NCBI GenBank assembly: GCA_946803715.1
Contig: CAMPET010000151.1
Coordinates: 1-64,000, forward strand
Length of the DNA: 64,000 bases
Direction: 5' to 3'
Source: Beroe ovata
Taxonomy: Eukaryota > Ctenophora > Nuda > Beroida > Beroidae
Below, piece after piece: positions 14,278 through 26,878 of the stretch. A program made the position numbers and the translations under genes. The notes beneath the pieces were generated by a model. That model was not told the origin of the DNA and searched no databases. It worked only from the letters and a program-made list of their open reading frames with translations. Position 1 is the first letter of the stretch. Each line of letters opens with the position of its first letter.

Positions 14278-16362
14278 CTAAACGTTTGTCATCCACTCCA
14301 TAACCTCGTTACTCTGATTAGAGCAGGTCAACTCCAGAGGCATGACAACGATCGGCTCCTCAGTCTTCACTCTGACACTGCAACTCTTGAGTATACCCCG
14401 GGGTAGGAGGACCTGTTTCTGCTGGAGGATCAGGTGGGCAATCTCCATACACTGCCCAGGGAATTGACCCACTTCCACCTCCTTTACTTCACCCGCTTCA
14501 CCACCTGACAGAATAGATCATGGGCTTTGAGCACTGATTATTCCTTATTTGGTTATAAGGCTAATATAAAATAACATGTTTTATTTCATTAAACTGAAAA
14601 CCTTCATGGTATTGAACCAAAGCTCGTGAAGGTCACAACGTGTTTCGTTGAGCTAATTAGCTTAGAACTATATAACGCATTCTTGTCAGAGCAATTGGGA
14701 ATCCTATCATTGTAAACTATTTAACTTATAATAGTCCATAATTGAAGTTCGACTAGTTGGTCACCTATTCGGTCTGGTAATGTAGAATTTTATAATTTAC
14801 AGCGAATATAATTGTTGCCATATAGTCAACTCACTTTCGGAGGAAATTGAGCGATTCAGAGAATTGGATTTGGAACTACGGGAACTGGCAGACAGTCTGT
14901 AGATCTTGGAGCGTTCCTTCAAGCTGAGAGTTTTCGGTGTTTGTCTGAACTGGGAGAGCGTGTGTCATGGAACGACCCATACTTTTCCGATTATTTAGAA
15001 CCAGGATTTCTGCACGGATTTTCAACTCAGATTTCCGGGCATGGAACCCCACAAAATAATCATCAAGTGGTAGGCATGGGAGGTAGGGACGACTTCCCAC
15101 TGGGGAGTAACAATAGATAGTCGTCATGGTGATGAAATGTTAGAGTTACAACACAATCTGTTGACAACATCATGGTAAATCACCATGGTAACGCGTAGTA
15201 TATATACCTGCACGATGATGGTACTGCTTCCTGTTAACACGACCACATTGACAACATCAAGCAGGTGGATCACCACCTTCTTCTGTAGCACTCCAATGGA
15301 TGAACACAAGTAGTCGTTACGCCGCTTGAACTTAATTATCAGAAATTCCGATCTGAAAGAGATTTGCAATCGTGTTGAAGAGAAATTTCCGTATTGCATG
15401 GATTCATCATGAAGCACATGGTTTTGAATGGAGTTAGCAATGATTGGAAGCACGTGGTTTTGAAGTCACGTGCTTCATACTCACTCGAGTATAAGATCCG
15501 TTGAGGGACGGAGTGTCTTGCTGAGATACCTCAAGAGCGGGTTTTTCCGACACACAAACTCACCGATAGCACTCGACGGAGAGTCACTCTCAAACCGATA
15601 CCGACAGTTTTCCTCCCCAGATCTCTTGAGAGTACCATTTACTCCAACCTCAGATTTTGGCATCCTGAACGACCAATCAAAGCTGTTCCTGTGAGACTTG
15701 GGCTCTGATTTGAGGGTGGATGACCGGAGATCGAGAGTGCTGGAGTCGATGATGTCGAGTTTGGATCCCGCCCAAGAGTGCCGCGGTTCCTTCTCCTCGA
15801 AGTCGGAACAAGTGTACGAAATATTCTCCTCGCTTGACTCTGATGTAGTGGATGAGAAGGTGGGTCGACTGGCAAATGAAGTTGTGGAAAAGTCAAAGTC
15901 AAATGTTGGCATGATGCCATCTAGATCTCGAGCCAGCTTCTCTGATATCCAATCAGCTGCTGACTTGTCAGGTCTGTCACACTCCAGGGATGTGGGCGAA
16001 GCCTGAACAGAGTCCCGACTAAGTGGGGAGGTGTTGATTGGACGTGCAGCTGATCCATTAGTCACTCTGTGAATCGGTACTCCGTCAGCGTCCCTAACAA
16101 TTCCATCACCCCCAGCTGCTTGGCCACCAGAATACAACTCAGGATCGCCTGATGGCGACTCATCATTTGCATGATCCCACGACAGTTTGATGGGACTATT
16201 CCGCCCAAAAATGGGGTCTGATATTGGACCGAGCTCCAGCTTGAAGGACGGAATGGGTGTGCTAGAGCCACTGGAACTATCCAGTGGAGATGATGTCGTG
16301 GTGGTAGGTGTCACGACACCAGTCATGACACTTGCTGCAGAGGGAATGAGAACAGCGCTCAT
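14278..16362 (-). CDS. Unidentified Ser-rich protein, 454 aa
   Basis: Four exons join in phase: 16362-15485, 15352-15208, 14949-14835 and 14504-14278. Residues 1-290 are rich in Ser, Thr, Pro and Asp and look disordered (runs such as TTTTSSPLDSSSGSSTPIPS). From about 280 the protein becomes ordered, with alternating hydrophobic and charged residues (EFLIIKFKRRNDYLCSS, KKVVIHLLDVVNVVVL) like beta-strands. A basic Ser-rich stretch (KIYRLSASSRSSKSNSLNRS) follows, then a C-terminal segment with CMEIAHLILQQKQ and VRVKTEEPIVVMPLELTC. I do not recognise the family. No signal peptide or membrane segment is evident, so a cytosolic or nuclear protein is likely. The ATG at 16362 is the first in frame. 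Confidence 0.7.
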
Positions 16363-19300
16363 TTCCTGCTGTGCTCAAATGAAACCAGTGAGCCAGATGA
16401 TTGATTCATGTGAGTTACAATCTGATAAGCACCTGGGAGGATGATGGTTTAACTTGTTATTGATAATTTTGATCTCGACTGACTGGAATTCCAGATATCC
16501 AGATATTGAAAACGAGACATATGCTGGGTTATTATAAGATGTAGAAACTGCACATCGCAGGAGTGGTTATTAACGCGTGGACTGGGTTAATTACAGGCAA
16601 ATTTGTCTGACCAAGAGTTTGTTAGAAAATCACAAAGATATCATACGTCATGTTTCCGTGTAGGGTCATATTGGGATTCTGCATGAGCTTTGGCAGTCGA
16701 GCTCGGTTTGGTAAATGGGATAATTGGAGTCAAGGCAACACGAAACAAATATATGCGGCAATTGACAGCGGGAACTTTGCATTTTATGCCTTTGACGTTT
16801 TTAATTGCTCGAATGTGGAACACGTAGATATTTTCGATAGTTAGAAAACAGGGCGAATATATTCCGAAGAAATGTGAATGTGTCATCTCGCTGAAGCATG
16901 AAGGCGCCCGCGAAGTCTGGAGTTTACTGAAATAGACGAAGTTTGTCGCTTTAGCTATATCTGGAAACAGTTGCAACAAGTCAGATACTTGCAACAAGTC
17001 TGAGAGAGAGAGTATATGAAGTTCACACTTTGGCTCAAATTCTAGGCCTTATAACAAACGGGCATTATAGGGCCTTCAAGTAAAACATGAAGGTATGTTG
17101 CCATAAATAAACTTTACTAGCGTGTCATAAAATATTCGAGTTATCGCATAAACGTGGCATATAATCCTACATCAACAAAATGTCAATATGTGACATGTGT
17201 GTGTGTGTGTGTCAAGATCTGGCATGTGATATCAACCTATTGATAAGATCATCATCGTCCATCATTGGGTTTGTCACGCGTATTTGATGAAGGAGCAGAT
17301 GTCGAATATAACATCGATAGGACTGTAATTGGCGGTCATCCTCGGGGAATTCAGGCATTCAGGCTCAGCAGAAGATTCCCATAGTAAGCAGCCCGATAAG
17401 TTGTGACACGGCACGTCCGCAACAAGAGAAAAATGCATCGATTGGAGGGAAAATAGTTGCAATACTGCGACCAATGGCAAGAATCCTCCATGCGGCATGA
17501 AACTCGCTATAATATAGTGCTTCAACGGTATAAGAGAACGTGCAGTACCCACTGTCATAATATAGAGGAATGAGCTGGGAATCAAAATACCGAATCATAT
17601 GAGCAACGTCGAGCTGTGTCAACGTCAAGTGTGTCAACATCAATCCTCGCATAAATGTGACACAACGAGGTGTCAGTGAACTAAACAAAACACTCTAAAA
17701 CCGTACAACACGTCGTGTATGTTGTGTATAAGCCGTGTACGTACACGTTGTTTTACGCTACTCTCTGCTGCAATGTAGGTATATATACCAGCGCGCTGCA
17801 GTTGCGTTCTATAATATGGGGGAGATATATTATAGTGATGAAAACTTTGACGAGAAAGCTACTTCAACCAACACAATAAGGGTTCTGTTACAGTGTGATC
17901 GTATGTTTGTTTGTGTGTGTGTGTGCGTTTGTCAAATCACTGATGACACTGAGCGCTATACACGGAGGCTCGACGTAAACGAGGACACTTCAACACTTGA
18001 GATTGATCTACAACAATACGTATCAGTGTACGTACTAAAATACATACAAGTCAGAGACTGGCACACACACACACAAACACACGCTCAATATGATATACAC
18101 TTACAGGTCTTGGAAATAGCCTGGCGCCAGCTTGCTAACACCAGTTATCACTATAAAGCTCTCCAACAACCTAGTAACGTTACTGAAAGTTTTGAAAACA
18201 TATAACTATTTTCACAAAATAGAGGTCTCATAGCATTCAACTCGAGGCTGATATGCGGCAAAGACATTGAAAAAAGGGTGTGGCCTGGTCTATTGCTGGC
18301 TATTCGATGTGTATTGCTAAACCGTTGAGAGTTACAGTTTGACACTGCTTGCACTCCAGTTTTTGACAAGGTATAACTACCTACCTAACGAGTATAAACC
18401 TACCTATAACTTGGAAGAAATATCAAATTATAATATTCCTTATGGGAAATACTTAGCTCTTTGCGACGAAACTAAAAGGGAAGAAAGGATATGGCAATGG
18501 CCGCGCAGAATGCACTTAATTCTGCTATCATGATCATTTCGTCTTGCTTTCGTTTGCCGGAATTTAATTGATAAAAGAAATAAAATACATGATAGACAAG
18601 CGCCCGCGCCGACCTGTTTGCACAAACAGATCACATTCAAGAATGTCTTCACATTCCTGACTTTAAGAAGGTATGACGAATATATACAATGCGTATACAA
18701 TGGGACAAATACAATAGCTGTGTAGTGTGAACGAATGTACAGTGTACAATGTACAATGTACAGTACTTGTACAATGTATAGTGACATTTCGCACACCTAT
18801 ACGAATATACATTTCAGAATAATATGATGTAGGTAGGCACAAAATAAATACGATAAAGTAAGGGATGAAAGAGATCAAAGGGGCCAATAGAAACGGAACG
18901 CAAAGTTGTTCCTATATCCTTATATCTGATCTCCTAATGAGCTTATGAGGACCTGCGTAAAATCTGAGGCACCTTGCAGGTATGTGAATTATCTAATATC
19001 TGGGCTCTCAAATTTGGTAGGTTGTCAGTCATTGTCCAGTAGGTAAGTTGTAACTTGCAGCACCCTGGATCATACACCTACCATCCATTGCAGGGGGCCA
19101 AATCTGAAATAGAAACATCGTGCTCCGTACCTCCAAAGTTCAAAGTTATCCTGTTTACTCCAACCTGTGCACCGCATTCATAAGTATTTTCGCATAGGTA
19201 CCTACTACCCACCACAGGTTCAAAGCGGCGGGCTTAACATTGACACTCATTGAATCTCAGTGATCTAGCAAGCTACAATAAGTCACATGATTATAGTATC

Positions 19301-20064
19301 ACGTGAACAATTTGCTGTTGTCATGTGCTACTAGTACTTACATATTCCCATATTTCCATGCTGTGACCGTAATGCGGTGAGAACTCTACCACGTTTTATG
19401 CCTCAGCACACATGTGTCATGATAAGAATGTTCTAGAATAGCCGAACTTCTATCGTAGAATCAGGTCCCTGATCCAAGAAAAACGTGTAGAAATGATGTG
19501 GCAAAAACGTAATATCCTGATAAGGAATAATAAGAGGTAGGTATGGCACCCTAGATTGTGGCAGCTTCTCCTGACACAATTGATAGGCACTTCACTACGT
19601 AGTATCAAACCCAACCCGACCAATCGCTGTCGTTGCAGCTCAGTTAGTATCAAACCCAGCCCGGTCAATTACTAATGAAATTGCTGGCATTGTTCTTGGT
19701 ACATGCACATTGCACATGTGCCATTAGCACAATATGGACAGATAAAGTGATTATCATGATATTATGTTCGATACGCTGCTATAGCAGTGATTACTGATGA
19801 CACTGTCAGGTTAGTATCTAGTACACGCATCAAAATCTGTTCCTTCCATAAGCTGATATGAGCACTGGATCTCCTAGGGACGTAGTCAAATATAGTGTTA
19901 ATGATCTGGCAATGATCATACGCAAATTAACAACAATCATCTTTCTGCAAAAACACATTCAAAGGATCGTGTATAGACATCAGATAGGGTAGATACCACT
20001 AGATTTGTCAAGAGTTTTGATGATTCATAATGCAAAAAATCCATCCCAAACGATCATCTGCAAG
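16363..20064. other. long spacer, no confident gene
   Basis: About 3.7 kb between two minus-strand genes. It holds short GT/CA runs near 17199-17214, 17916-17932 and 18061-18083, and a GTACAATGTACA-rich stretch at 18735-18780. Around 17815-18205 (+) a frame beginning MGEIYYSDENFDEKAT is open for over 100 codons but runs through a GT microsatellite and lacks clear splice partners, so it is not called. Confidence 0.4.
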
Positions 20065-21203
20065 TCACATTTCTGTTAGATGATTAGTGGGAGGCATCTG
20101 CACACTACATGCAGAAGATTGCAGGCGATTTCCGTATATTTGGTTTTTGGAAACATGTGATACTGATATGCCACTAGTGGTTGCAGTCCGGTCGCGGTTC
20201 ATTTTGAAAACCTTGATAGTCACAAAGTCATTGAAGCTCTTGTTAGAGAAGAAATACAGGTACGGATTACACGCAGTGTTGATGTAGATACAGAAAATAC
20301 CGAGCTTGGTGTAAGCTTCACCGACTTCTCCCGTGAAATGCTGTACGAGTATAGCAATGAGAAAGGGGAACCAGGATATGATGAATGCTCCCGATATGAG
20401 GAGCACGACAAAAACACCCGTCGGTCTGAGAGAAGATGTCTTCCGGTTCACGTGGATGAGAATCCACAGAGTACTGACGATAATGACCACCAGGGGGATG
20501 AAGAGGAAGAATGTGTTTTTGAGGAGGACTTCAGCCAAATCTCGGTGAGTTGAGAGGGTGACACATCTGTAGAGGAAGGGGACGTACACCTTGGGCCGTA
20601 TCACCGTTATGACGGGTTGTACGAGCGATGTACTCCAGATCAGCATCAGGGTGATGTACCCTGTCTTGACAGTCCTCATCCGGGCGTGGAAGGGGTAGAG
20701 CAGGCAAGTCAACTTGCTTATACTCAGTGCTACTATCGCAACTATGTTTGCCTGACCAAACCAGTACTGCAGAAATACGGATGCTTTGCAGGCGAAGTCA
20801 CCGAACTCCCAGGACAGGGTGATTGTTGAGGGGATAGTGGGGAGGATAACAACGACTGTGTAGCCTATGTCAGCAATTGCGATGCTCCTCACCAATATCT
20901 GCAGATTATATAGACACGTGATAGAACACATGGGTCAAAAAGTACATGGGAAGAAACAATATAATATTTGGTACTTACCAATAATGGCTTTCACAAACAG
21001 GTAACATGAATCAGATGCATACGCCATACATAGGTATTAGGTATTAGGTAGGCACAGATAATAAATACCTTTGACAGTATGTCGATTTTGATTGCATCGT
21101 ACTTGAGACTTGCCACCAAGACAAGGCTGTTTCCAAAGATCGATAGGACTGTGGTGACAATCGACCATACCATGATAAGGTAACGTTCCACTTCATCATC
21201 CAT
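20065..21203 (-). CDS. Rhodopsin-like G-protein-coupled receptor, two exons
   Basis: Exons 21203-21069 and 20898-20065 join in phase 0 to give 322 aa. Seven membrane segments are visible. Segment 1 holds SIFGNSLVLVAS (the conserved GN). Segment 2 holds SIAIADIGY (the conserved AD). ACKAS before segment 3 and YRCVTL in the second outer loop supply the disulphide pair. Segment 6 has SWFPF (compare CWxP) and segment 7 has NTACNPYLYFF (intact NPxxY). The DRY box is replaced by SKL. A Ser-rich cytoplasmic tail follows. The single intron lies at the end of the first inner loop. It is a clear class A receptor at the plasma membrane; the ligand is unknown, and it is not a close copy of the receptor at 7.7-8.8 kb. 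Confidence 0.88.
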
Positions 21204-22883
21204 TGTACTGAATACAGTTTTCTTCCGGTGATCCCTCGAATTTCTTGCAAAAAATCAGCAGCAGGACAGCATCTATTTCGTCACTATCATGAAATCGCCA
21301 TTCAATCTTCTCAATTATAAGTAGGCAATGCCTATTAGGCATGAACAGAAAAAGTCGAAAAATTATTCTGAAAACTGTAAGAGAGTAGGTACCTACTAAG
21401 GAATAATTTAAATATTTTTGATCAAGAACATGTCGAAAATCACAAGAATTGATGGATCCTCACACAAGGTGTTTTGTGGACCATAATACGAAGAAAAGTA
21501 GGCTGGTGGCCGGAAAAATGATTTGTAGGGTTGTTACATCTAACAAAACCCACAAAAATGTGCATTGTACATCTAAAACTGGACCGAAGATAAAAGGCAG
21601 ACAAAGGGATGTAATTACTTCATTAACTGGATAGTGGATAATACAATAATCAAAGAAAAAGATAATAGGGTAATTGTAAACGAGAACATGGAATGAACTA
21701 GGATATCACATGGCTAATATGCAATCAGCCTGTCCCTATCCCTGTGATGATGCATATGGCTGTAGGTACAGCTATTCATTGCAATGTGTTAACAATATGT
21801 TGTGAAACATGGCAGCTCGGCCCTGAGCTGCACTGTCTGAATAGAATGACTGCTTTAATTGGTGCAATTACTTCATGGTCATAGTCCCACGGGTCCCATG
21901 ATTTCCCTAATGAGCTCATATGTTTCAAGCTTACATACAGCAATTGTACCGTTGAATAATAGGGCTTGGGTTGTGAACTGTTATAATGCTTGGCAAGTGG
22001 ATGCATATTGCATATTCTCGGCTTCAATAGGCTACAAGGAATTGAGGAGCTCAAGTATGCTAACATTGCCCATGGTTAATTTTGTGACTAACAAGTTACA
22101 ATTCAACATAACAATACAGTCTTGCAATCTCCTTATACTAAGCTTATACTCCTTAAAGTCCAGCTAACAGATTATCACAACACACCAGTCGCAGGTCGCT
22201 AGAGATGATGCGATGACATGAGTTAATTACACAAATATAATACCGAGACTATCAAGCAGAATATAAAGCTCTTCAGGTAAAGACCAAAACTAGGTGGAAA
22301 ATTTAGATTACTTGACAATCACTTGACAATGTGGCAGAGGTTGTTTTTGCTTAGACAGACCATGTGTTTCAGTGATTGGCCATCGCACACTAATACCACG
22401 TGGGTTGTCAATGTTATACCGACCTGCATGTGCACAGCGCACACCTTACAGTCTAATAACATCACAGGACCATTAAAGTAGGTACTACACATATTTTATT
22501 ATGCTGTTGATACGATCAGTGTTTCATGTTCACTCATGGTTTGTGAGTGAAATATCTGAGACCATATGTTGTGGAGTCTTTCATTTTGTGATGTTGATTG
22601 CTCGTAGTCGAGTAGATGTTCCTTTAACAGAGCAAAGAAAATAAATCACAGAAAGCGATATTGAAAAATATGATATGATGAATAATTTTGAGCTATTTCA
22701 ACACTCGTTGAATATTCAGCTTATATTGTAGACCTATGCAGTATGGATTGCATATGATGCGGTAGCGGGTAGCCTATAAGTATAAGAACTTTAGAATTGG
22801 AACCATATAAACACGATGTTTCATAGCACTCATGGGTGTGGTCTTGCATTTAAGAGCAGTCACTAAGAATCCTCTCTGGAGCT
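21204..22883. other. spacer between divergent genes
   Basis: About 1.7 kb separating the divergent GPCR (-) and the basic-protein gene (+), so it should contain both promoters. No repeat, RNA gene or exon was recognised. Confidence 0.4.
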
Positions 22884-24081
22884 ATGGTCATTGAAGAGGT
22901 GAAAAAGTTCTATGTATACAGAAAACCTGATTTAGATGGTCTTGATAAGCTGACCAATGGTAGGTTTTACAAAGATGGGGAGTCAGCACACAATGACTTG
23001 AACTTCCCCTCTAAAGGTGAGACTGTGAGAGGTCTTTGCTACAAAATATGGTAATTGGAGCTTAATCGGCTTAAACTATAAGCCAAAATATGAAATTACT
23101 GTAATCTCTCGTAAAATTTTCTCAGTTTTTGTTGAGACAAGCGAAAGGTCCATCCCTGAAATTTGGAGAGACGAAGTAAAAAATGCAAGGGATGCTGATT
23201 TTCAACGAAAGTTGCAGAACGAAGCCATCAAACAGGTAACATAGCTTTTTCGCGTCATATTGCACCTTTAATAAATGCCTATACCATTTTGATTACCTAC
23301 TAATTATTTTCCCCATTGATCTACCAGTCACAATCTTCAGAAGCAGGATGAAGCAAAGGCATGCTATATGAAGATATCCAAGCCACAAACCCTCTCAAGT
23401 CGAGTTAATCACCACATCTCGGCTCCTCTCCTACATGTCATTTCCAGGGTTTCTAGACAACAGCCAAAAACCACCAAGAACATTCCTAGCTATGACTATC
23501 TGCCAGCTAAGCCTCAAACAAGAAGTCAGAGGATAACAAAGATACTGAAACTCAGCTTGGAGGGTTATGAGTTGAAAGCAAACAAGTTTTCTAATAGAGG
23601 ACGAGTCAGTAATTCTACAAGTTACACTGACTTCATAGCATTCCGGCAACTGCAAAGAACCAACAGTGCAGACGCTATATCGGTTCACAAAAATACTCCC
23701 AAGTTAAAGTCAGTGCGCGAGTCTTCTGACAAACAGGCACCTAAAAGAGTAGAGACAACTCAAATCACCTACAAAAAGAAAGCACCTGCAGGTGTTCAAA
23801 CAGAACAGGATTTCCTGAAGATTTCAAAACCTGTAGCATGTTCCTTGGTGAAGGAATCTCCTGCCCAACGACAATGCTCATATGAGAACTGGAGAAATCG
23901 GGGGAGGAAGAAAGAAAATAATCAAAATAGATCAGGGCATCATGAAAATAAAACCGATAAATCATCGTCCTCATACTCGCAGCTCTTCTTCAAAAAGTAT
24001 GTGTTAAAAAAGAACTTCTCAAGGAGCAAGACACACTACCTTCCAATTCAGTTTTACGATAAGCCTCCACATGCTTGGTGA
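22884..24081 (+). CDS. Unidentified basic protein, 327 aa
   Basis: Three exons join in phase: 22884-23016, 23126-23235 and 23341-24081. The N-terminus reads MVIEEVKKFYVYRKPDLDGL, and exon 2 gives a charged helix-like stretch (IPEIWRDEVKNARDADFQRK). The rest is rich in Lys, Arg, Ser and Gln with no signal peptide or membrane segment. A folded-looking stretch lies around YDYLPAKPQTRSQRITKILK. The N-terminal style recalls small axonemal or microtubule-associated proteins, but that is only an impression. Splice joins are well supported by phase and by GT/AG signals; the family is not recognised. Confidence 0.68.
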
Positions 24082-26287
24082 CAATTCCAAGCAGGCATGA
24101 CGTGATCAAGTGAGGACGTTAGAGATACAGCCGCTACACCACCTAGAACTATGCACAATACCTGTGTAATGTTGCAATGAGAAGAGAAGCATAATATATT
24201 ACTATCACAAGGAGTTTCAAGAGGAAGAAAGCGGTGCACAGAATATCGGCTACCTCGACTTCCATTCATGGCAGCTCCATTTAGGAGTGTAATTGAGTGT
24301 TACTCCTGCCTTTGTTCAGCACATTATTGTGGATAATTATGAGGAAACAATGCAAAACATATCAGTGTTATTTTTGGATAGACTTTGCTTTGTTAAATGG
24401 TCGCAATATGATTGTGAACGGGGGACACCAGTGAGTAAGCAAAAGTGTACATATTGTTGCCTCCTCCCCCCCCCGTTGTGAATAAGTGCAGTATACTCGT
24501 GAAATAACAGGCCGCGCGTGGCTCTATAAATTCAAAGCAACATGGTGAATGCTAAGATGAACCCCGCACTATCCTTGATGTTGCAAACTTGGTTCACGAT
24601 GCAAATCAGGTAGCTTGCCATTACAAAATTATCTCAATTTCCTACGATGAAGTTGGTTCAATATAATTACCGACAACTTCTAGTCTCCTGCACCTCGTAG
24701 ATCGAGGAAAATACAACACGCTTAGTCCCGTGCCTGCATTGTCCTATGTGATATCTTAGACAATATAAGCCGTTAAGTTACAATAATAAAGGAAGATCCC
24801 TATTCCCTTATGATCACATGGTACACACCTCTATATTCTAACTCCATTGAGCTATCGATAGGTATTTCACAAGCAGTACCTAGGTACCATCATGATTTTC
24901 AATAGTGATTGGTGTGGCACAGGAATACTTGTGTATAGTCTGCAGGGTACGTCTACTAACACAAGCCCACTGTATGTCAAGCAAAGTCAATCAGGCTAGG
25001 ATCAGGAGGTAGGATCGATTAACTGTCATTCAGCTTAATCGTTTTCTAATCGATTTCGAGGGAAAACAGCGTTAATCTACACTGCTTTGATCACACCCTA
25101 AAGTTTACAGTTTAATGATAGCGATTTTGTGTCCACACATATACTTATAGTATTAAGTACAGGATCAGTCATCAGAACGACTTACCACTTCCCCCACTTC
25201 ATGAACATCACAGTGATCATGAAAACTGAAACTAGGACAATGGAACATAGCGAATTGACGTCGTTATCATCAAGTGCATTCGTTATCATCAAGTGCATTC
25301 ATCTTATGCGCATAGGATACGAAATAGTAATTGCATGCTGTAAACAACCATGCGTGTCAACACATTTATTCACTTACCCTATACCACATGTGTGCATACA
25401 GCTGTGGCAAACACCAGCAGCACTGCTGTAAACTAGATGAAAAAGACGTGTGCCTCTGATTTGACACAATCGAACTGCACCTAGATTTCCTGCTATGTGA
25501 CTATGGGAATTTACCGGCTACCAAGAGGAAACTTTTGTTAGGTATATGCGGTAGCTAATTTCTTTTTACTGAAATTTCTTTTTACTGAATTTTCGTGATA
25601 TTAAACATACATATTACATTATTATAGTCAAAAACAATTGAAATTATTTGGGTTTTGCAGTTCCCCTTAAATCCGTGGCGGTGCCATTTCGTTGCAAGAA
25701 CTCATCTCGAATATCGGACCATGCATATTGGAAGTTCCGCAAGTGGCAAGCTAAAAATTGATGATATTAGGCGTGTATCTGCCTAATTGATGCCCTTCGA
25801 ACATTTCATTCTGGAAAAACGGCTGGACCAATTTGCATGAAATTTTCAGGGTTTGTTCATATCGACATAGAGACGAGCTGTGCAAATTTTCAAGGTGATC
25901 AGACTTCATTAACATGGTTTAATAATAGCGTGAAAATCGCGATTTTGGCGATTTGGTTTATATATTAGGGCTGGCAAGCGGCTTTTTGAAAACACGCTGA
26001 ATGACTTCACCACTGCTTTGGGAGTTCATATCACTTAGAATCAGCACTGCCTTCGGCCCTTCGGGCCTCGGGCAGTGTTCCGGGCCGTACGGGCCGGGAC
26101 CACGCCCATTTTCTTTACATATTCATCCCATCAATTCTACTTGATCACCTTCCAAGATAAGACACCTGCACCTTAATTCTATTTCTTAACAACCAAAATT
26201 AAAACGATGTGATTCCACTTAAATCCCAAAAATTAAAGATGATGATTGAAAAACAGATTCCTTCATCCCCAGGCTAATCCCAATTCT
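24082..26287. other. spacer with a GC-hairpin repeat
   Basis: Mostly AT-rich single-copy sequence. The segment 25795-26105 has the look of a dispersed repeat: it ends in two tight GC hairpins (CCTTCGGCCCTTCGGGCCTCGGG near 26050, described here by its stem, and CCGGGCCGTACGGGCCGGG near 26080). No gene was recognised. Confidence 0.4.
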
Positions 26288-26878
26288 TTAGGACGCAGTA
26301 TACCAGCCGTTGTTAGAGTTGAAGTCGATGGCGACATACCTACCTTGTGTCGTCCAAACTTTACGCGTATTATCAGCCAGGTACACACCCATTGACGTCA
26401 CATAGACGTCGTTCCCAGTATTGGAGTAAAGCCAAAGAGCAACGTCTTTGTTCATGTCGAATGTGGCGAAGCAGCCATTCGCTCCCTCACGATACTCCCC
26501 AGGCCGGGTTGACGATCCAGCCCCTGGCTTTCTCCATGTTGGTTTTACCGTTACGCAATGAGTTTCTCCCTGTCGGATTGCCATCCAGAGACCACCGTTT
26601 GTACCAGCATGGTATAGCCCGGGCAGAGTGATGAAGACGCTGTCCACAGGTCGGCAGACATCCAAAAACTGTGTTTCCGTTTGGGAGAGTTCGTAGCTTG
26701 TACAACCCTTGCCCTCACACGTTCGAGTTCTGGTCCTGGACTGATCATATCCGGTTACCGACGCAGATCCACAGGCGCCCTCGTCTCTCCAGTCCGTCCA
26801 TTGACCCCAATCGGAAAGGTCTGCCGCAAGGGAGACGAAAATGAGTGTTGTTACCAACAACACCAGTCGGAACATCAT
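26288..26878 (-). CDS. Secreted protein with TSP1-like N-terminus
   Basis: One exon encodes 196 aa. Residues 1-18 form a signal peptide (MMFRLVLLVTTLIFVSLA). Residues about 20-62 carry the W-x2-W-x2-W start (WGQWTDW) and spaced cysteines with an RTRTRTC stretch, as in thrombospondin type 1 repeats. From about 78 to the end is a single domain of alternating short strands (VFITLPGLYHAGTNGGLWMA, then GCFATFDMNKDVALWLYSN and GVYLADN) with two more cysteines. This part loosely resembles a jelly-roll or PLAT-like beta sandwich, but I cannot assign it. It is probably an extracellular adhesion or recognition protein. Codon use and the strong signal peptide support a real gene; the start could be either of the two adjacent methionines. 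Confidence 0.78.
   Translation of the reverse strand: MMFRLVLLVTTLIFVSLAADLSDWGQWTDWRDEGACGSASVTGYDQSRTRTRTCEGKGCTSYELSQTETQFLDVCRPVDSVFITLPGLYHAGTNGGLWMAIRQGETHCVTVKPTWRKPGAGSSTRPGEYREGANGCFATFDMNKDVALWLYSNTGNDVYVTSMGVYLADNTRKVWTTQGRYVAIDFNSNNGWYTAS

Noticed and set aside
14876-15127. Minus-strand frame reading through CLPLDDYFVGFHARKSELKI
   Set aside because: It cannot join the upstream exon in phase; the acceptor after CGCTCTCCCAG gives a different frame that joins both neighbours correctly.
17735-18205. Open frame of 156 codons containing MGEIYYSDENFDEKAT
   Set aside because: It passes through GT and CA microsatellites, and no consistent exon set could be built around it. A small exon at 17817-17885 remains possible but unproven.
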